A stretch of DNA of 48,426 nucleotides from Alistipes sp. (GCA_017935185.1 JAGBIC010000043.1:1-48426); one strand, 5' to 3'. Shown: positions 8,212 through 17,054, counted from the stretch's first letter. Numbers and translations: made by a program. The notes: generated by a model not told the origin, from the sequence alone.

Positions 8212-9261
8212 ATGAAAGAGCAAAATATTAAGAATATCGTACGAGGATGTATAGCTACACTTTCGCCATATTCAACAGCTCGCGATGAATATAAAGGTTC
8301 GTTGGGTGTTTTTCTCGATGCTAATGAGAGCCCCTACGAAAACGGCTACAACCGTTACCCCGATCCTCATCAGAAGCAGCTCAAGCAGGCTATTTCGCAA
8401 GTGAAGGGTGTGGCTGCTGAAAATATATTTATAGGCAACGGTAGCGATGAGGCTATCGACTTGCTCTTCAGAGTCTTCTGCGAACCTCGTCAGGATAATG
8501 TCGTGGCCATAGCTCCCAGCTATGGAATGTATAAGGTGGCTGCTGCAATTAACGATGTCGAAATGCGGGAGGTGCAATTGGGTACAGATTTTTCGTTGCC
8601 TGTTGACGAATTGTTGCAGAGTGCAGATGAGCATACAAAACTGATTTTTTTGTGTTCGCCGAACAACCCTACAGGAAATAGCTTTCTGCGGGCAGATATG
8701 TTGCGTGTGGCAGAGGAGTTTGAGGGTGTTGTGGTTGTCGATGAGGCTTATATCGATTTTGCCGATGCCGAGAGTCTTACGGATGCAATTGCAGCATATC
8801 CCAATCTTGTAGTGCTGCAAACCATGTCCAAGGCGTGGGGTATGGCTGGCCTGCGTGTGGGGCTTGCTATTGCCGATGATTACATAATTGGCTTGATGTC
8901 GCAGGTGAAATACCCCTACAATATCAATCTGGCGACCATGCATCTTGTCGAGGAGTTGCTCCGTGAGCCTGTGTTGGAGCATGTTGCGGAGATAAAGATT
9001 CAGCGTGAGGCGTTGTCGGCTGCCCTGACTTCCATGTCGTTTGTAGAGCATGTCTATCCTAGCGATGCCAATTTTTTGTTGGTGAAAGTGGCTGATGCCG
9101 ATGCGCTGTATGACCACCTTATTGCTGATGGTATAATTGTCAGAAACCGTAATCGTATTAAAGGTTGTGAGGGGTGTCTGCGTATAACTGTCGGTATGTC
9201 ACACGAGAATGAAAAGTTGATAAAATCACTCAAAAAATATGAAGAGAGTCTTGTTTATTGA
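8212..9261 (+). CDS. hisC: Histidinol-phosphate aminotransferase
   Basis: 349 residues from the ATG at 8212; an in-frame TTG at 8200 lies inside hisD and is unlikely. PLP-dependent fold-type I aminotransferase converting imidazole-acetol phosphate to histidinol phosphate. Visible motifs are [18 protein letters not shown] at the N-terminus, the cofactor loop [32 protein letters not shown], and the Schiff-base lysine at residue 207 in [12 protein letters not shown]. The 3' end overlaps hisB by 23 bases. Confidence 0.96.
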   Translation: MKEQNIKNIVRGCIATLSPYSTARDEYKGSLGVFLDANESPYENGYNRYPDPHQKQLKQAISQVKGVAAENIFIGNGSDEAIDLLFRVFCEPRQDNVVAIAPSYGMYKVAAAINDVEMREVQLGTDFSLPVDELLQSADEHTKLIFLCSPNNPTGNSFLRADMLRVAEEFEGVVVVDEAYIDFADAESLTDAIAAYPNLVVLQTMSKAWGMAGLRVGLAIADDYIIGLMSQVKYPYNINLATMHLVEELLREPVLEHVAEIKIQREALSAALTSMSFVEHVYPSDANFLLVKVADADALYDHLIADGIIVRNRNRIKGCEGCLRITVGMSHENEKLIKSLKKYEESLVY

Positions 9262-10363
9262 TCGCGACGGTACAATCATCGTCGAACCGCCGGTGGATTA
9301 TCAGGTTGATTCATTGGAGAAACTGGAATTTGTGGCCGGAGCAATATCGGGCCTGCGCTCTTTGGCAGAGTTGGATTATGAATTGGTTATGGCATCAAAT
9401 CAGGACGGACTGGGTACCGACTCTTTCCCCGAAGAGACCTTTTGGCCGGCTCACACCAAGATGTTAAGAACGTTGGCGGGTGAGGGAGTGTTTTTCGATG
9501 ACCAACTTATCGACCCCTCTTTGCCTGAAGATAATGCTCCAACCCGAAAACCACAAACGGGTATGTTTGGCAAGTATCTCTCGGGCGAGTATGACATGGC
9601 CTCAAGCTATGTGATAGGCGATAGAGCCACCGATGTGGAGCTGGCGTATAATCTGGGAGCAAAGGCTGTTTTACTGCAATCGCCTGCCGAGGGTGAGCAG
9701 ATGCTCAAGGGTAAACCGTTTGCATCGGCATGTGTTTTAATGAGTGATAAATGGAGCGATATTGCCGAGTTCTTGCGTCGTACGGAGCGTCGTGCCGAGG
9801 TTGTCAGAAATACGTCAGAGACCGATATCCGTATCGCAATCGATCTCGATGGTTGTGGCGATTCTCAAGTTGATACGGGCCTAAAATTCTTTGATCACAT
9901 GTTGTGGCAACTACCTCATCATGCAGGAATATCCATGACAGCCATATGCCGTGGTGATTTGGAGGTAGACGAGCATCACACCATCGAGGATGTCGCAATA
10001 GCTTTGGGTGAGGCGATATATCAGGCTTTGGGTTCGAAACGAGGTATTGATCGCTATGGTTTTGTGCTGCCGATGGATGAATGTCAGGCGATGGTGCTGA
10101 TCGATTTCGGTGGCCGTGCCGATTTTGTGTGGAGTGTGCCGTTTACCCGAGAAAAGGTGGGAGATGTGCCTACCGAGATGTTTAAGCACTTCTTCAAGTC
10201 GTTGTGCGTGGCTATGCGATGCAATTTGCACATCGAGGCAAAGGGCGAGAATAATCACCATCTTATCGAGGGCGTTTTCAAGGGCTTTGCGCGGGCGTTG
10301 AAGATGGCTGTGCGGCGCGATGTTTTCAAGTATGAGTTACCATCAAGCAAAGGCGTGTTATGA
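9239..10363 (+). CDS. hisB: Bifunctional histidinol-phosphatase / imidazoleglycerol-phosphate dehydratase
   Basis: 374 residues. Residues 1-165 form a HAD-type phosphatase with the nucleophile motif DRDGT (Asp8 and Asp10) and the metal motif [10 protein letters not shown]. Residues 180-374 are the IGPD dehydratase, with the manganese-binding [12 protein letters not shown] and DEHHTIEDV clusters. The loop that carries zinc-binding Cys/His in E. coli HisB reads [15 protein letters not shown] here, so those ligands are absent. Start overlaps hisC by 23 bases; the stop overlaps the hisH start (ATGA). Both activities are expected to be cytoplasmic. Confidence 0.95.
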   Translation: MKRVLFIDRDGTIIVEPPVDYQVDSLEKLEFVAGAISGLRSLAELDYELVMASNQDGLGTDSFPEETFWPAHTKMLRTLAGEGVFFDDQLIDPSLPEDNAPTRKPQTGMFGKYLSGEYDMASSYVIGDRATDVELAYNLGAKAVLLQSPAEGEQMLKGKPFASACVLMSDKWSDIAEFLRRTERRAEVVRNTSETDIRIAIDLDGCGDSQVDTGLKFFDHMLWQLPHHAGISMTAICRGDLEVDEHHTIEDVAIALGEAIYQALGSKRGIDRYGFVLPMDECQAMVLIDFGGRADFVWSVPFTREKVGDVPTEMFKHFFKSLCVAMRCNLHIEAKGENNHHLIEGVFKGFARALKMAVRRDVFKYELPSSKGVL

Positions 10364-10944
10364 TAGCAATAATAGATTATAAAATGGGTAATCTGCGCTC
10401 GGTGGAGAATGTGTTGAAGCGTTTGGGCGCAGAATTTTGCGTAACGGCTGATGCTGATGTCGTTCGTGCTGCCGATAGGGTGTTGCTGCCCGGAGTGGGT
10501 AATGCTGCCGAGGCTATGGAGAATCTGCACAAGGCGGGTCTTGTGGATGTTATCCGTTCATTGAGGCAACCTGTGCTGGGAATTTGTGTCGGCATGCAGG
10601 TTATGTGCCGCCATAGCGAGGAGGGAGATGTTGACTGCCTTAATATATTTGATACGCATGTCAAGCGTTTTGTCCCTACCGCCGATTTGAAAGTCCCCCA
10701 TATGGGATGGAATAAGATTGGCAATCTTGAGTCGAAATTGTTTAAGGGTATTGAGGGTGGAAGCTATGTGTATTTTGTTCACTCTTTTTATCCGGAATTA
10801 TGTCCCGACACCATTGCCACGGCAACACATGGAAAAATGTTCAGCGCAGCGCTGTAGTATGAGAATTTTTATGGCACGCAATTCCACCCCGAAAAGAGTG
10901 GTGATGTGGGTGAGCAGATAATCGCAAATTTCCTGAAATTATGA
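10360..10944 (+). pseudogene. hisH: Imidazole glycerol phosphate synthase glutaminase subunit, interrupted by an in-frame TAG
   Basis: The frame runs from ATG 10360 to TAG at 10855-10857 (165 residues). In the same frame it continues for 28 more codons, including YGTQFHPEKSGDVGEQ, to TGA 10942-10944, which overlaps the hisA ATG. The full frame would be 194 residues, normal for HisH. The nucleophile Cys76 (GICVGMQ) lies before the stop. The catalytic His and Glu of FHPEK (codons 176 and 178) lie after it, so the truncated product should lack glutaminase activity. TAG is codon 166 and could derive from GAG or CAG by one change. Other genes here end with TAG (hisG, hisIE, sufB, sufC), so reassignment of TAG is unlikely. 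It is either a recent nonsense mutation, low-level readthrough, or a sequencing error. Confidence 0.85.
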
Positions 10945-11675
10945 GTAAAATAGAGCTTATACCCGCCATAGATATTATCGAGGGTCGTTGCGTGCGCCTG
11001 TCGCAGGGCGACTATGCTCGCAGCAAGGTTTATGATGCCAGCCCCGTAGATATGGCCAAGCGATATGCCGATTGTGGCGTGAAGCGTATCCATGTGGTTG
11101 ATTTGGATGGCGCAAAATCCTCTGCACCAAAAAATCTTAAGACTCTCGAAAAGATGGCTCTCGGGGCCTCGGTCGATATTGAGTGGGGCGGCGGAATAAA
11201 AAGTGAGGAATCTTTGCGCGCATTGTTTGATTATGGTGCAACCTATGCTATTGTGGGCAGTATTGCGGCACAACAACCGCAACTCTTTGGTGAGTGGCTT
11301 GCCCGATTTGGTGGCGAACGGATGGTGCTGGGTGCCGATGTACGTAATGGTAAGGTCTCGGTAAATGGCTGGCAGGAGGATTTGGCTATATCTATCGAAG
11401 AACTTGTCGAGGGTTTTCTGCCGTTGGGACTTCGTCAGGTCGTATGTACCGACATAACCCGTGACGGCATGCTGCAAGGCCCGTCGTTTGAATTATACAC
11501 CGAACTGCAGAGTCGTTTCGGTGAGGTCGACTTCACTGTTTCGGGAGGCATTAGCTCGATGGCCGATATTGAACGTTTGAACGAACTCGAACTGCGTAAG
11601 GTGATTATCGGCAAGGCTATATATGAGAATCGTATAACATTAAAAGATATTGAACAATGGTCGCTAAACGCATAA
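10941..11675 (+). CDS. hisA: ProFAR isomerase
   Basis: 244 residues, a half-barrel-repeat (beta-alpha)8 enzyme that isomerises ProFAR to PRFAR. The N-terminal catalytic Asp is in LIPAIDIIEGRCVRL, phosphate-binding glycines are in EWGGGIKSE and FTVSGGISS, and the second catalytic Asp is in CTDITRDGML. Overlaps the end of the hisH frame by 4 bases (ATGA) and hisF by 19 bases. The overlap with the hisH stop beyond the TAG shows that the original hisH extended to 10944. Confidence 0.95.
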   Translation: MSKIELIPAIDIIEGRCVRLSQGDYARSKVYDASPVDMAKRYADCGVKRIHVVDLDGAKSSAPKNLKTLEKMALGASVDIEWGGGIKSEESLRALFDYGATYAIVGSIAAQQPQLFGEWLARFGGERMVLGADVRNGKVSVNGWQEDLAISIEELVEGFLPLGLRQVVCTDITRDGMLQGPSFELYTELQSRFGEVDFTVSGGISSMADIERLNELELRKVIIGKAIYENRITLKDIEQWSLNA

Positions 11676-12415
11676 TTCCCTGTCTTGATGTTAAGGATGG
11701 TCGCACGGTCAAGGGTGTGAATTTTGTTGACCTGCGTGATGTCGGTGACGCGGTCGAGTTGGGCCAGTTTTACGCCAAAGGAGGAGCTGATGAGTTGGTG
11801 TATCTTGACATAAGTGCTACACGTGAGGGTCGCAATACCTTCACTCGCCTTGTGGAGCGTATTTCTGATGGTATAAATATCCCTTTTACCGTTGGTGGAG
11901 GTATTTCATCGTTGGATGACGCATCGCGTCTGCTCGATGCCGGAGCCGATAAGATTTCGATAAATAGTGCTGCCATAGCAAATCCGTCGCTCATTGATTC
12001 AATTGCGGCTCGCTATGGTAGTCAGTTCGTTGTGGTGGCAATTGATGCCCGACAGATGGAGGATGGTATCTGGCGGGCAACAACGCATGGCGGCAGCCGT
12101 CCCAGCGACAAAGAGCTTTTTTCGTGGGCTCGTGAGGCGCAGGAGCGTGGCGCGGGAGAGATTTTGTTCACCTCGATGAATCATGATGGCACTCGTCAGG
12201 GCTATCCGTGTGATACCTTTGCGCAGTTGGCCGATACGATAACCATTCCCATAATAGCCTCGGGTGGCGCAGGCTCGGTTGAAGATATTGCCGAGGTGCT
12301 TACCGTAGGCCGAGCCGATGCGGCGTTGGCTGCAAGTATATTTCATTTTGGTGAGATTACTGTGGCACAGTTGAAAAAGGAGTTGAGAGAAAGAAATATT
12401 GATGTTAGACTATGA
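11657..12415 (+). CDS. hisF: Imidazole glycerol phosphate synthase cyclase subunit
   Basis: 252 residues. The (beta-alpha)8 cyclase takes ammonia from HisH and converts PRFAR to imidazole glycerol phosphate and AICAR. Signature segments are KRIIPCLDVKDGRTVKGVNF with the catalytic Asp, IPFTVGGGISS, VVAIDARQ, the catalytic region NHDGTRQGYP, and ASGGAGS near the C-terminus. Full length with no damage. HisF can in general use free ammonia without HisH (family knowledge), which matters because hisH here is interrupted. Starts inside hisA and its TGA overlaps the hisIE ATG. Confidence 0.96.
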   Translation: MVAKRIIPCLDVKDGRTVKGVNFVDLRDVGDAVELGQFYAKGGADELVYLDISATREGRNTFTRLVERISDGINIPFTVGGGISSLDDASRLLDAGADKISINSAAIANPSLIDSIAARYGSQFVVVAIDARQMEDGIWRATTHGGSRPSDKELFSWAREAQERGAGEILFTSMNHDGTRQGYPCDTFAQLADTITIPIIASGGAGSVEDIAEVLTVGRADAALAASIFHFGEITVAQLKKELRERNIDVRL

Positions 12416-13014
12416 TAAAATTTGATGACCTTAATCTGAAAAAGTGTGCCGACGGCCTGTTACCCGTAATTGTGCAGGATGCAGTGACGCTTAAAGTGCT
12501 GATGTTGGGCTATATGAATCGTGAGGCTTATGAAAAGAGCCTTGCCGAGGGGCGTGTTACGTTCTATTCCCGCTCTCGCAACTGTCTATGGACCAAGGGT
12601 GAAACAAGCGGTAATTATCTCACAATCAAAGATATGTATCTCGATTGCGATAACGATACTCTGCTTATTAAGGCCATTCCCGCCGGCCCTACATGTCATC
12701 GTGGCACGACAAGTTGTTTCGATACCCCCGATAGCGAGGGTTTTATCCGTCACTTGCAGAGTGTGATTCAGCAGCGTCATCGTGAAATGCCCGAAGGCTC
12801 GTATACCACAAAACTTTTTATCAAGGGCGTGAAAAAGATTGCTCAAAAAGTGGGCGAGGAGGCTGTTGAGAGCGTTGTTGAGGCTGTGGATGGCAATCGC
12901 GACCGTTTTATCTATGAGGCTTCCGATATGATATATCACTTGCTCGTGCTGATGGAGCAGATGGGCTGCTCGCTGGAGGATATGGAGCACGAGTTGGCGT
13001 TGAGGCATAGGTAG
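12412..13014 (+). CDS. hisI: Bifunctional phosphoribosyl-AMP cyclohydrolase / phosphoribosyl-ATP pyrophosphatase
   Basis: 200 residues, the HisIE fusion covering steps 2 and 3 of the pathway. Residues 1-110 are the zinc- and magnesium-dependent cyclohydrolase: VTFYSRSRNCLWTKGETSGN, DCDNDTLL, and cysteines in GPTCHRGTTSCF. Residues 115-200 are the all-alpha pyrophosphohydrolase, with KKIAQKVGEEAVESV and the acidic EASDMIYHLLVLM. Last gene of the operon, overlapping hisF by 4 bases, with TAG stop at 13012-13014. Confidence 0.96.
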   Translation: MIKFDDLNLKKCADGLLPVIVQDAVTLKVLMLGYMNREAYEKSLAEGRVTFYSRSRNCLWTKGETSGNYLTIKDMYLDCDNDTLLIKAIPAGPTCHRGTTSCFDTPDSEGFIRHLQSVIQQRHREMPEGSYTTKLFIKGVKKIAQKVGEEAVESVVEAVDGNRDRFIYEASDMIYHLLVLMEQMGCSLEDMEHELALRHR

Positions 13015-13189
13015 ATTGGCGTTTCCTTTGAGGTAGATAGGCTACTCCGCAAACAGAGATTTGCTCCATTAACACCTTTCATCTACGCTCACCGCAGGGA
13101 TTGCACAAAAGTTCGTGCGTCTTTTTTATTTCGGGGGTTTGGCCATGCTGCGCATGCCCTTTCCCCTCTGCTCGCCGCATGGGCCCCTA

Positions 13190-13328
13190 CGAGAGTAAAC
13201 AAGAAAAGATTGACAACTCAACCGTTTTTTGTTTTCATTGTAGAGTCTTATGCTAACAAGTTCGCAACGACTCTACAACAAAAACAAAAGGTGTCGAATT
13301 TTCGACACCTTTTTCTTGTTTACTCTCG
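13190..13328. repeat. 18-base perfect inverted repeat beside the tRNA-Ser 3' end
   Basis: CGAGAGTAAACAAGAAAA at 13190-13207 is repeated exactly, in inverted orientation, at 13311-13328. The right copy abuts the 3' end of tRNA-Ser at 13329. Nested within are a 10-base inverted repeat, TTGTAGAGTC (13238-13247) with GACTCTACAA (13269-13278), and the terminator hairpin. The arrangement could be a small non-autonomous element, an integration scar, or a stem of a structured transcript. Confidence 0.65.
13286..13313. terminator. Bidirectional terminator downstream of tRNA-Ser
   Basis: AAAAGGTGTCGAA (13286-13298) and TTCGACACCTTTT (13301-13313) form a perfect 13-base stem with a two-base TT loop as read. 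T-runs follow on the plus strand, and A-run/T-run symmetry lets it act on the minus strand as well. It lies 16 bases past the tRNA-Ser 3' end, so it most likely ends that transcript. Confidence 0.8.
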
Positions 13329-13416
13329 CGGAAGGAGGGGGATTCGAACCCCCGGTACCCTAATCGAGTACGTCAGTTTAGCAAACTGGTGGTTTCAGCC
13401 ACTCACCCATCCTTCC
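13329..13416 (-). tRNA. tRNA-Ser (anticodon GCU)
   Basis: On the minus strand the acceptor stem GGAAGGA (13416-13410) pairs with TCCTTCC (13336-13330), with discriminator G at 13329. The T arm GGGGGTTCGAATCCCCC is canonical. The anticodon loop reads TTTGCTAAA, giving GCU for serine AGC/AGU codons. A long variable arm is present, as in class II serine tRNAs. CCA is not encoded. The length is 88 bases including the discriminator. Confidence 0.95.
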
Positions 13417-13441
13417 TGACCGATTCTCCTAAAGAGTGGTG

Positions 13442-13473
13442 CAAATGTAGGCAAAAAAAACTATTGTGCCAAA
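13442..13473 (-). promoter_or_regulatory. Promoter of tRNA-Ser
   Basis: On the minus strand, TACATTTG (13449-13442) matches the -7 box TAnnTTTG, and TTTG (13473-13470) lies exactly 20 bases upstream in the -33 position. The expected start is about 20 bases before the tRNA 5' end at 13416. Confidence 0.75.
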
Positions 13474-13570
13474 TATCGCTCGCAATTTTTTTATTTTTTA
13501 TTAAGAACAACGTCTGTAGTGTACTTTTTTCGGTGAGCGAAGATGGTTACCTTGTGCCGCAATCGGTAAA

Positions 13571-13602
13571 TTTGCCTATTATGAAAAAATAGAGTAAATT
13601 TG
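13571..13602 (+). promoter_or_regulatory. Promoter of the acyltransferase-like gene
   Basis: TTTG (13571-13574) and TAAATTTG (13595-13602) have the Bacteroidales -33/-7 spacing of 20 bases. A second copy of TAAATTTG sits at 13567-13574 and overlaps the -33 element. The start codon is 35 bases downstream of the -7 box. Confidence 0.75.
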
Positions 13603-13636
13603 TAGATACCTTAATTACTAAAACTTATTATTAGCT

Positions 13637-14737
13637 ATGAAAAATCAGCGTTTATATTCGCTCGATGCATTGCGTGGTTTCGATATGTTTTTTATCATGG
13701 GACTTTCGGGTCTGATAGTATCTTTGTGTGCTTTGTGGCCCAATCCAGTAACCGATGCTGTTGCTCAATCAATGAGTCATGTCGATTGGGATGGTTTGCG
13801 TCACCACGACACCATCTTCCCTCTGTTTTTGTTCCTTGCAGGCGTGTCATTTCCCTTTTCGTTGGGCAAAATGCAGCAGAAAGGGGTGTCGCAGGCCGCT
13901 ATTTACGGAAAAATCGTCAGACGTGCAGCAATCCTTATTCTCCTCGGATTGATATACAACGGCATGCTGAATTTTGATTTCGCAAATCTGCGTTGTGCCA
14001 GCGTTTTGGCCCGTATAGGTATCGCATGGGCGGTTGCAGCGGTATTATTCCTCAATTTCGGGGTACGAAGCAGGGTTGTCATTGCAGTCGTAATCTTGAT
14101 TGGGTACGCATTGCTGACAAAATATGTGGGAGCTCCCGATGTGCCCAATGCCGGGCCTTTGAGCCGCGAAGGTAATATTGTGGGATATATCGACCGGCTA
14201 ATCCTTCCCGGACGTCTATATGTAAATAACCATTTCGACCCCGAGGGGTTGCTGTCGGCATTGCCGGCGGTCGTGACTGCTATGCTCGGAATGTTTACGG
14301 GGGAGCTTATTCGTAAAGATGGTATTTCGGGCGGTAGAAAGAGTCTGTATATGGTCATCGGTGCTGTCGCGCTTGCATTGATAGCCATTCTCGCAGACGG
14401 CTTTGTGCCTGTGAATAAAATGTTGTGGTCGAGCACCTTTGTTTGTGCCGTTGGCGCATATTCGTTGGCGATGATGGCATTGTTTTATTATCTTATCGAT
14501 GTCAGGGGGTGGCAAAAATGGACCTTTGTGTTGCGTGTTGTCGGAATGAACTCCATTACGATATATATGGCCCAGAGGATAATTAACTTTAGTGGTATAA
14601 ATAACTTCTTTTTCAGAGGCTTTGCAGGCCTGTTCCCTGAGCCATGGGCCGAAGTGATTATCAATGCCGGATATATCGTGGTATGTTGGTTATTCCTCTA
14701 TTTACTCTATAGAAAACAAGTGTTTTTGAAGATATAA
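13637..14737 (+). CDS. Acyltransferase-like multi-pass membrane protein (DUF5009 / HGSNAT-related)
   Basis: 366 residues with about ten hydrophobic segments. The N-terminus RLYSLDALRGFDMFFIMG carries the SLDALRGFD signature shared by heparan-alpha-glucosaminide N-acetyltransferase-like proteins (COG4299/DUF5009). The conserved HHDTIFPLFLFLAGVSFPFSL follows around residues 56-76, with the His likely to be the acetyl-accepting type residue of the family. Such proteins move acyl groups across the inner membrane onto sugars, but the acceptor here is unknown. It has its own promoter and terminator, so it is a single-gene unit. Confidence 0.85.
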   Translation: MKNQRLYSLDALRGFDMFFIMGLSGLIVSLCALWPNPVTDAVAQSMSHVDWDGLRHHDTIFPLFLFLAGVSFPFSLGKMQQKGVSQAAIYGKIVRRAAILILLGLIYNGMLNFDFANLRCASVLARIGIAWAVAAVLFLNFGVRSRVVIAVVILIGYALLTKYVGAPDVPNAGPLSREGNIVGYIDRLILPGRLYVNNHFDPEGLLSALPAVVTAMLGMFTGELIRKDGISGGRKSLYMVIGAVALALIAILADGFVPVNKMLWSSTFVCAVGAYSLAMMALFYYLIDVRGWQKWTFVLRVVGMNSITIYMAQRIINFSGINNFFFRGFAGLFPEPWAEVIINAGYIVVCWLFLYLLYRKQVFLKI

Positions 14738-14747
14738 TTAAATATAT

Positions 14748-14789
14748 TGCGCCACTATCAGTTAAGATGGTGGCGCATTTGCATTTTTT
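14748..14789 (+). terminator. Terminator of the acyltransferase-like gene
   Basis: TGCGCCACTATC (14748-14759) pairs with GATGGTGGCGCA (14766-14777), 12 pairs with one G-U, loop AGTTAA. A T-rich tract follows at 14778-14790. It lies 11 bases past the stop codon and merges into the sufB promoter region. Confidence 0.88.
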
Positions 14790-14792
14790 TTG

Positions 14793-14800
14793 TATTTTTG
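14793..14800 (+). promoter_or_regulatory. -7 box of the suf operon
   Basis: TATTTTTG at 14793-14800 matches TAnnTTTG. No clear -33 element is present, because the position is occupied by the right arm of the preceding terminator. The expected transcription start is close to 14807, only a few bases before the first in-frame ATG at 14811. Confidence 0.5.
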
Positions 14801-14819
14801 CAAATTATAAATGCTTATT

Positions 14820-16256
14820 ATGGCTGAAAAGGAGATAATTGAAAGGATAGATAGCGAATATAAATATGGCTTTACCACAGATATCGAGACCGAAACCATC
14901 GGTCGAGGATTGAACGAGGAGGTCATAAGAATCATTTCCGCAAAGAAAGAGGAGCCGGAGTGGATGCTCGAGCGTCGACTCAAGGCGTTCCGTCATTGGC
15001 AGACAATGAAGTTGCCGGAGTGGGCGCATTTGGATATTCCGGAGATTGATTTTCAGGATATTATTTACTATGCAGCTCCCAAGCAGCGCAAGAAACTTAA
15101 TTCGATGGATGAGGTTGATCCCGAGTTGAAGCGTACTTTCGATAAATTGGGTATTCCGCTCGAAGAGCAGATGGCATTGGCGGGTGTTGCTGTTGATGCG
15201 GTAATGGATTCGGTGTCGGTCAAAACCACATTCCGCGAAACACTTGCCGAGAAGGGAATTATATTCTGTTCTATCTCAGAGGCAATCAAGGAGTATCCCG
15301 AACTGGTTAAGAAATATTTGGGTACAGTAGTGCCCCATACCGATAATTTCTATGCTGCACTTAATGCGGCGGTTTTCTCTGATGGCTCATTCTGTTATAT
15401 TCCCAAGGGCGTGCGATGCCCAATGGAACTCTCGACCTATTTTCGCATAAATGCCGAGGGTACGGGTCAGTTCGAGCGTACATTGCTGGTGGCCGATGAA
15501 GGTTCTTATGTGAGCTACCTTGAGGGTTGTACCGCCCCGCGTCGTGACGAGAATCAGTTGCATGCAGCCGTTGTAGAGATTATTGTCGAGAAAGATGCCG
15601 AGGTGAAGTATTCTACTGTTCAGAATTGGTACCCTGGTGATAAAGAGGGTAAGGGCGGTATCTATAATTTTGTGACCAAGCGAGGTCTTTGTCGTGAGAA
15701 TGCACGTCTGTCGTGGACTCAGGTGGAGACGGGATCGGCCATCACATGGAAATATCCGAGTTGCGTGTTGCTGGGTGATAATTCGGTTGGTGAGTTCTAT
15801 TCGGTTGCCATGACAAACAATTTCCAGCAGGCCGATACCGGCACAAAAATGATTCACATTGGTAGAAATACTCGTAGCCGAATAGTGTCGAAGGGAATAT
15901 CGGCCGGCAAGAGTCAGAATGCCTATCGTGGTTTGGTAAGAGTAGCCAAAGGCGCTGATAATGCCCGCAACTATTCGCAGTGTGATTCCTTGCTCATTGG
16001 CGATAAGTGTGGTGCGCATACTTTCCCCGAAATAGACTCCCATAATCCCACAGCGGTGCTGGAGCACGAGGCTACCACCTCGAAAATTTCGGAGGAGCAG
16101 CTCTTCTATTGCAATCAGCGAGGCCTCTCCACAGAAGATGCGGTAGGCCTTATCGTAAACGGTTATGCCCGCGAAGTGTTGGCAAAACTGCCGATGGAGT
16201 TTGCCGTTGAGGCGCAGAAGCTTCTTGCACTCAGTTTGGAGGGATCGGTGGGATAG
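14820..16256 (+). CDS. sufB: Fe-S cluster assembly scaffold protein SufB
   Basis: 478 residues from the ATG at 14820. An ATG at 14811 adds three residues but would be almost leaderless given the -7 box at 14793-14800. SufB is the main scaffold of the SufBCD complex, on which [Fe-S] clusters are built. Typical segments are visible: [41 protein letters not shown]-like [24 protein letters not shown], and the C-terminal [16 protein letters not shown] followed by [16 protein letters not shown]. Gap of 45 bases to sufC. First gene of a sufBCDS operon; no SufE, SufU or SufT is in the window. Confidence 0.96.
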   Translation: MAEKEIIERIDSEYKYGFTTDIETETIGRGLNEEVIRIISAKKEEPEWMLERRLKAFRHWQTMKLPEWAHLDIPEIDFQDIIYYAAPKQRKKLNSMDEVDPELKRTFDKLGIPLEEQMALAGVAVDAVMDSVSVKTTFRETLAEKGIIFCSISEAIKEYPELVKKYLGTVVPHTDNFYAALNAAVFSDGSFCYIPKGVRCPMELSTYFRINAEGTGQFERTLLVADEGSYVSYLEGCTAPRRDENQLHAAVVEIIVEKDAEVKYSTVQNWYPGDKEGKGGIYNFVTKRGLCRENARLSWTQVETGSAITWKYPSCVLLGDNSVGEFYSVAMTNNFQQADTGTKMIHIGRNTRSRIVSKGISAGKSQNAYRGLVRVAKGADNARNYSQCDSLLIGDKCGAHTFPEIDSHNPTAVLEHEATTSKISEEQLFYCNQRGLSTEDAVGLIVNGYAREVLAKLPMEFAVEAQKLLALSLEGSVG

Positions 16257-16301
16257 TGGTAATCTAATTTAGGTGTAAGACGAAAAATAAAAACAAAAGA
16301 T

Positions 16302-17054
16302 ATGTTAAGTGTTAAAAATCTGCATGCCTCTGTTGGCGACAAGGAGATTCTTCGAGGTATAAATCTTGAGGTGAAAGCCGGTGAGGTGCATGCTATAATG
16401 GGCCCTAATGGCTCGGGAAAAAGTACATTGGCATCGGTGTTGGCAGGTAATGACAAATTTGCCGTAACCGAAGGAGAGGTCAGCTTTTTGGGGCAGAACC
16501 TGTTGGATATGTCTATCGAGGATCGCGCCCGTATGGGTCTGTTCCTCGGATTCCAATATCCTGTGGAGATTCCGGGTGTTACGATGGCGAATTTTATGAA
16601 GGTGGCTGTTAATGAGCAGCGAAAATTTCGTGGTGAAGAGCCTTTGACTGCCGGAGAGTTCCTTCGCATGATGCGTGATAGGAGTGCTGTGGTGGAGCTC
16701 GATTCAAAGCTCACAGGCCGAGCTGTCAATGAGGGCTTCTCGGGCGGGGAGAAGAAGAAAAATGAGATTTTCCAGATGGCTATGCTTGATCCGAAACTTG
16801 CTATTTTGGATGAGACTGATTCGGGATTGGATATTGATGCCCTGCGTATTGTGGCTACGGGAGTAACCAAGCTTCATACCGAACATAATGCCACTGTGGT
16901 CATCACACACTATCAGCGATTGCTTGATTATATCGTTCCCGACTATGTGCATGTGCTGTATAAGGGTCAGATTATCTATTCGGGTGATAAGACCCTTGCG
17001 CTTAAACTTGAGAAAGAGGGTTACGATTGGCTTATTAACCAGCATAAAGAGTAG
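16302..17054 (+). CDS. sufC: Fe-S cluster assembly ATPase SufC
   Basis: 250 residues, an ABC-type ATPase of the soluble SufBCD complex. Walker A GPNGSGKST is at residues 34-42, the ABC signature is FSGGEKKKNE, and Walker B is KLAILDETDSGLDIDAL. This is followed by the switch His in TVVITHYQRLLDYI. The DETDSGLD form of Walker B is specific to SufC. It is cytoplasmic and not a transporter. Stop TAG; sufD follows after 3 bases. Confidence 0.97.
   Translation: MLSVKNLHASVGDKEILRGINLEVKAGEVHAIMGPNGSGKSTLASVLAGNDKFAVTEGEVSFLGQNLLDMSIEDRARMGLFLGFQYPVEIPGVTMANFMKVAVNEQRKFRGEEPLTAGEFLRMMRDRSAVVELDSKLTGRAVNEGFSGGEKKKNEIFQMAMLDPKLAILDETDSGLDIDALRIVATGVTKLHTEHNATVVITHYQRLLDYIVPDYVHVLYKGQIIYSGDKTLALKLEKEGYDWLINQHKE

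Larger units (their letters stand above)
13015..13328. other. Non-coding region between the his operon and tRNA-Ser
   Basis: About 310 bases with no credible gene. A small hairpin (GCAC 13103-13106 with GTGC 13115-13118) followed by CTTTTTT could be a weak his-operon terminator. The block 13131-13190 is G+C rich and self-complementary: GGCCATGC (13141-13148) can pair with GCATGCC (13152-13158) or with GCATGGGCC (13177-13185). Beyond it lie an 18-base inverted repeat, an internal hairpin and a bidirectional terminator, listed separately. It may hold a structured RNA or an old repeat; I cannot tell which. Confidence 0.5.

Noticed and set aside
8272-9117. A 281-residue minus-strand frame inside hisC
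   Set aside because: Antisense shadow of hisC; composition rich in Ile, His and Leu typical of such shadows, and no recognisable domain.
10855-10857. TAG reassigned to an amino acid
   Set aside because: Several intact genes in the window end at TAG at the expected family length (hisG, hisIE, sufB, sufC), so TAG works as a stop.
13210-13419. A 69-residue frame ending in LANWWFQPLTHPS across the tRNA-Ser locus
   Set aside because: It reads antisense through tRNA-Ser; this is a well-known false gene pattern at serine tRNAs.
14811-14819. SufB starting at the first ATG
   Set aside because: The -7 box would leave only a few bases of leader; the ATG at 14820 is better placed.
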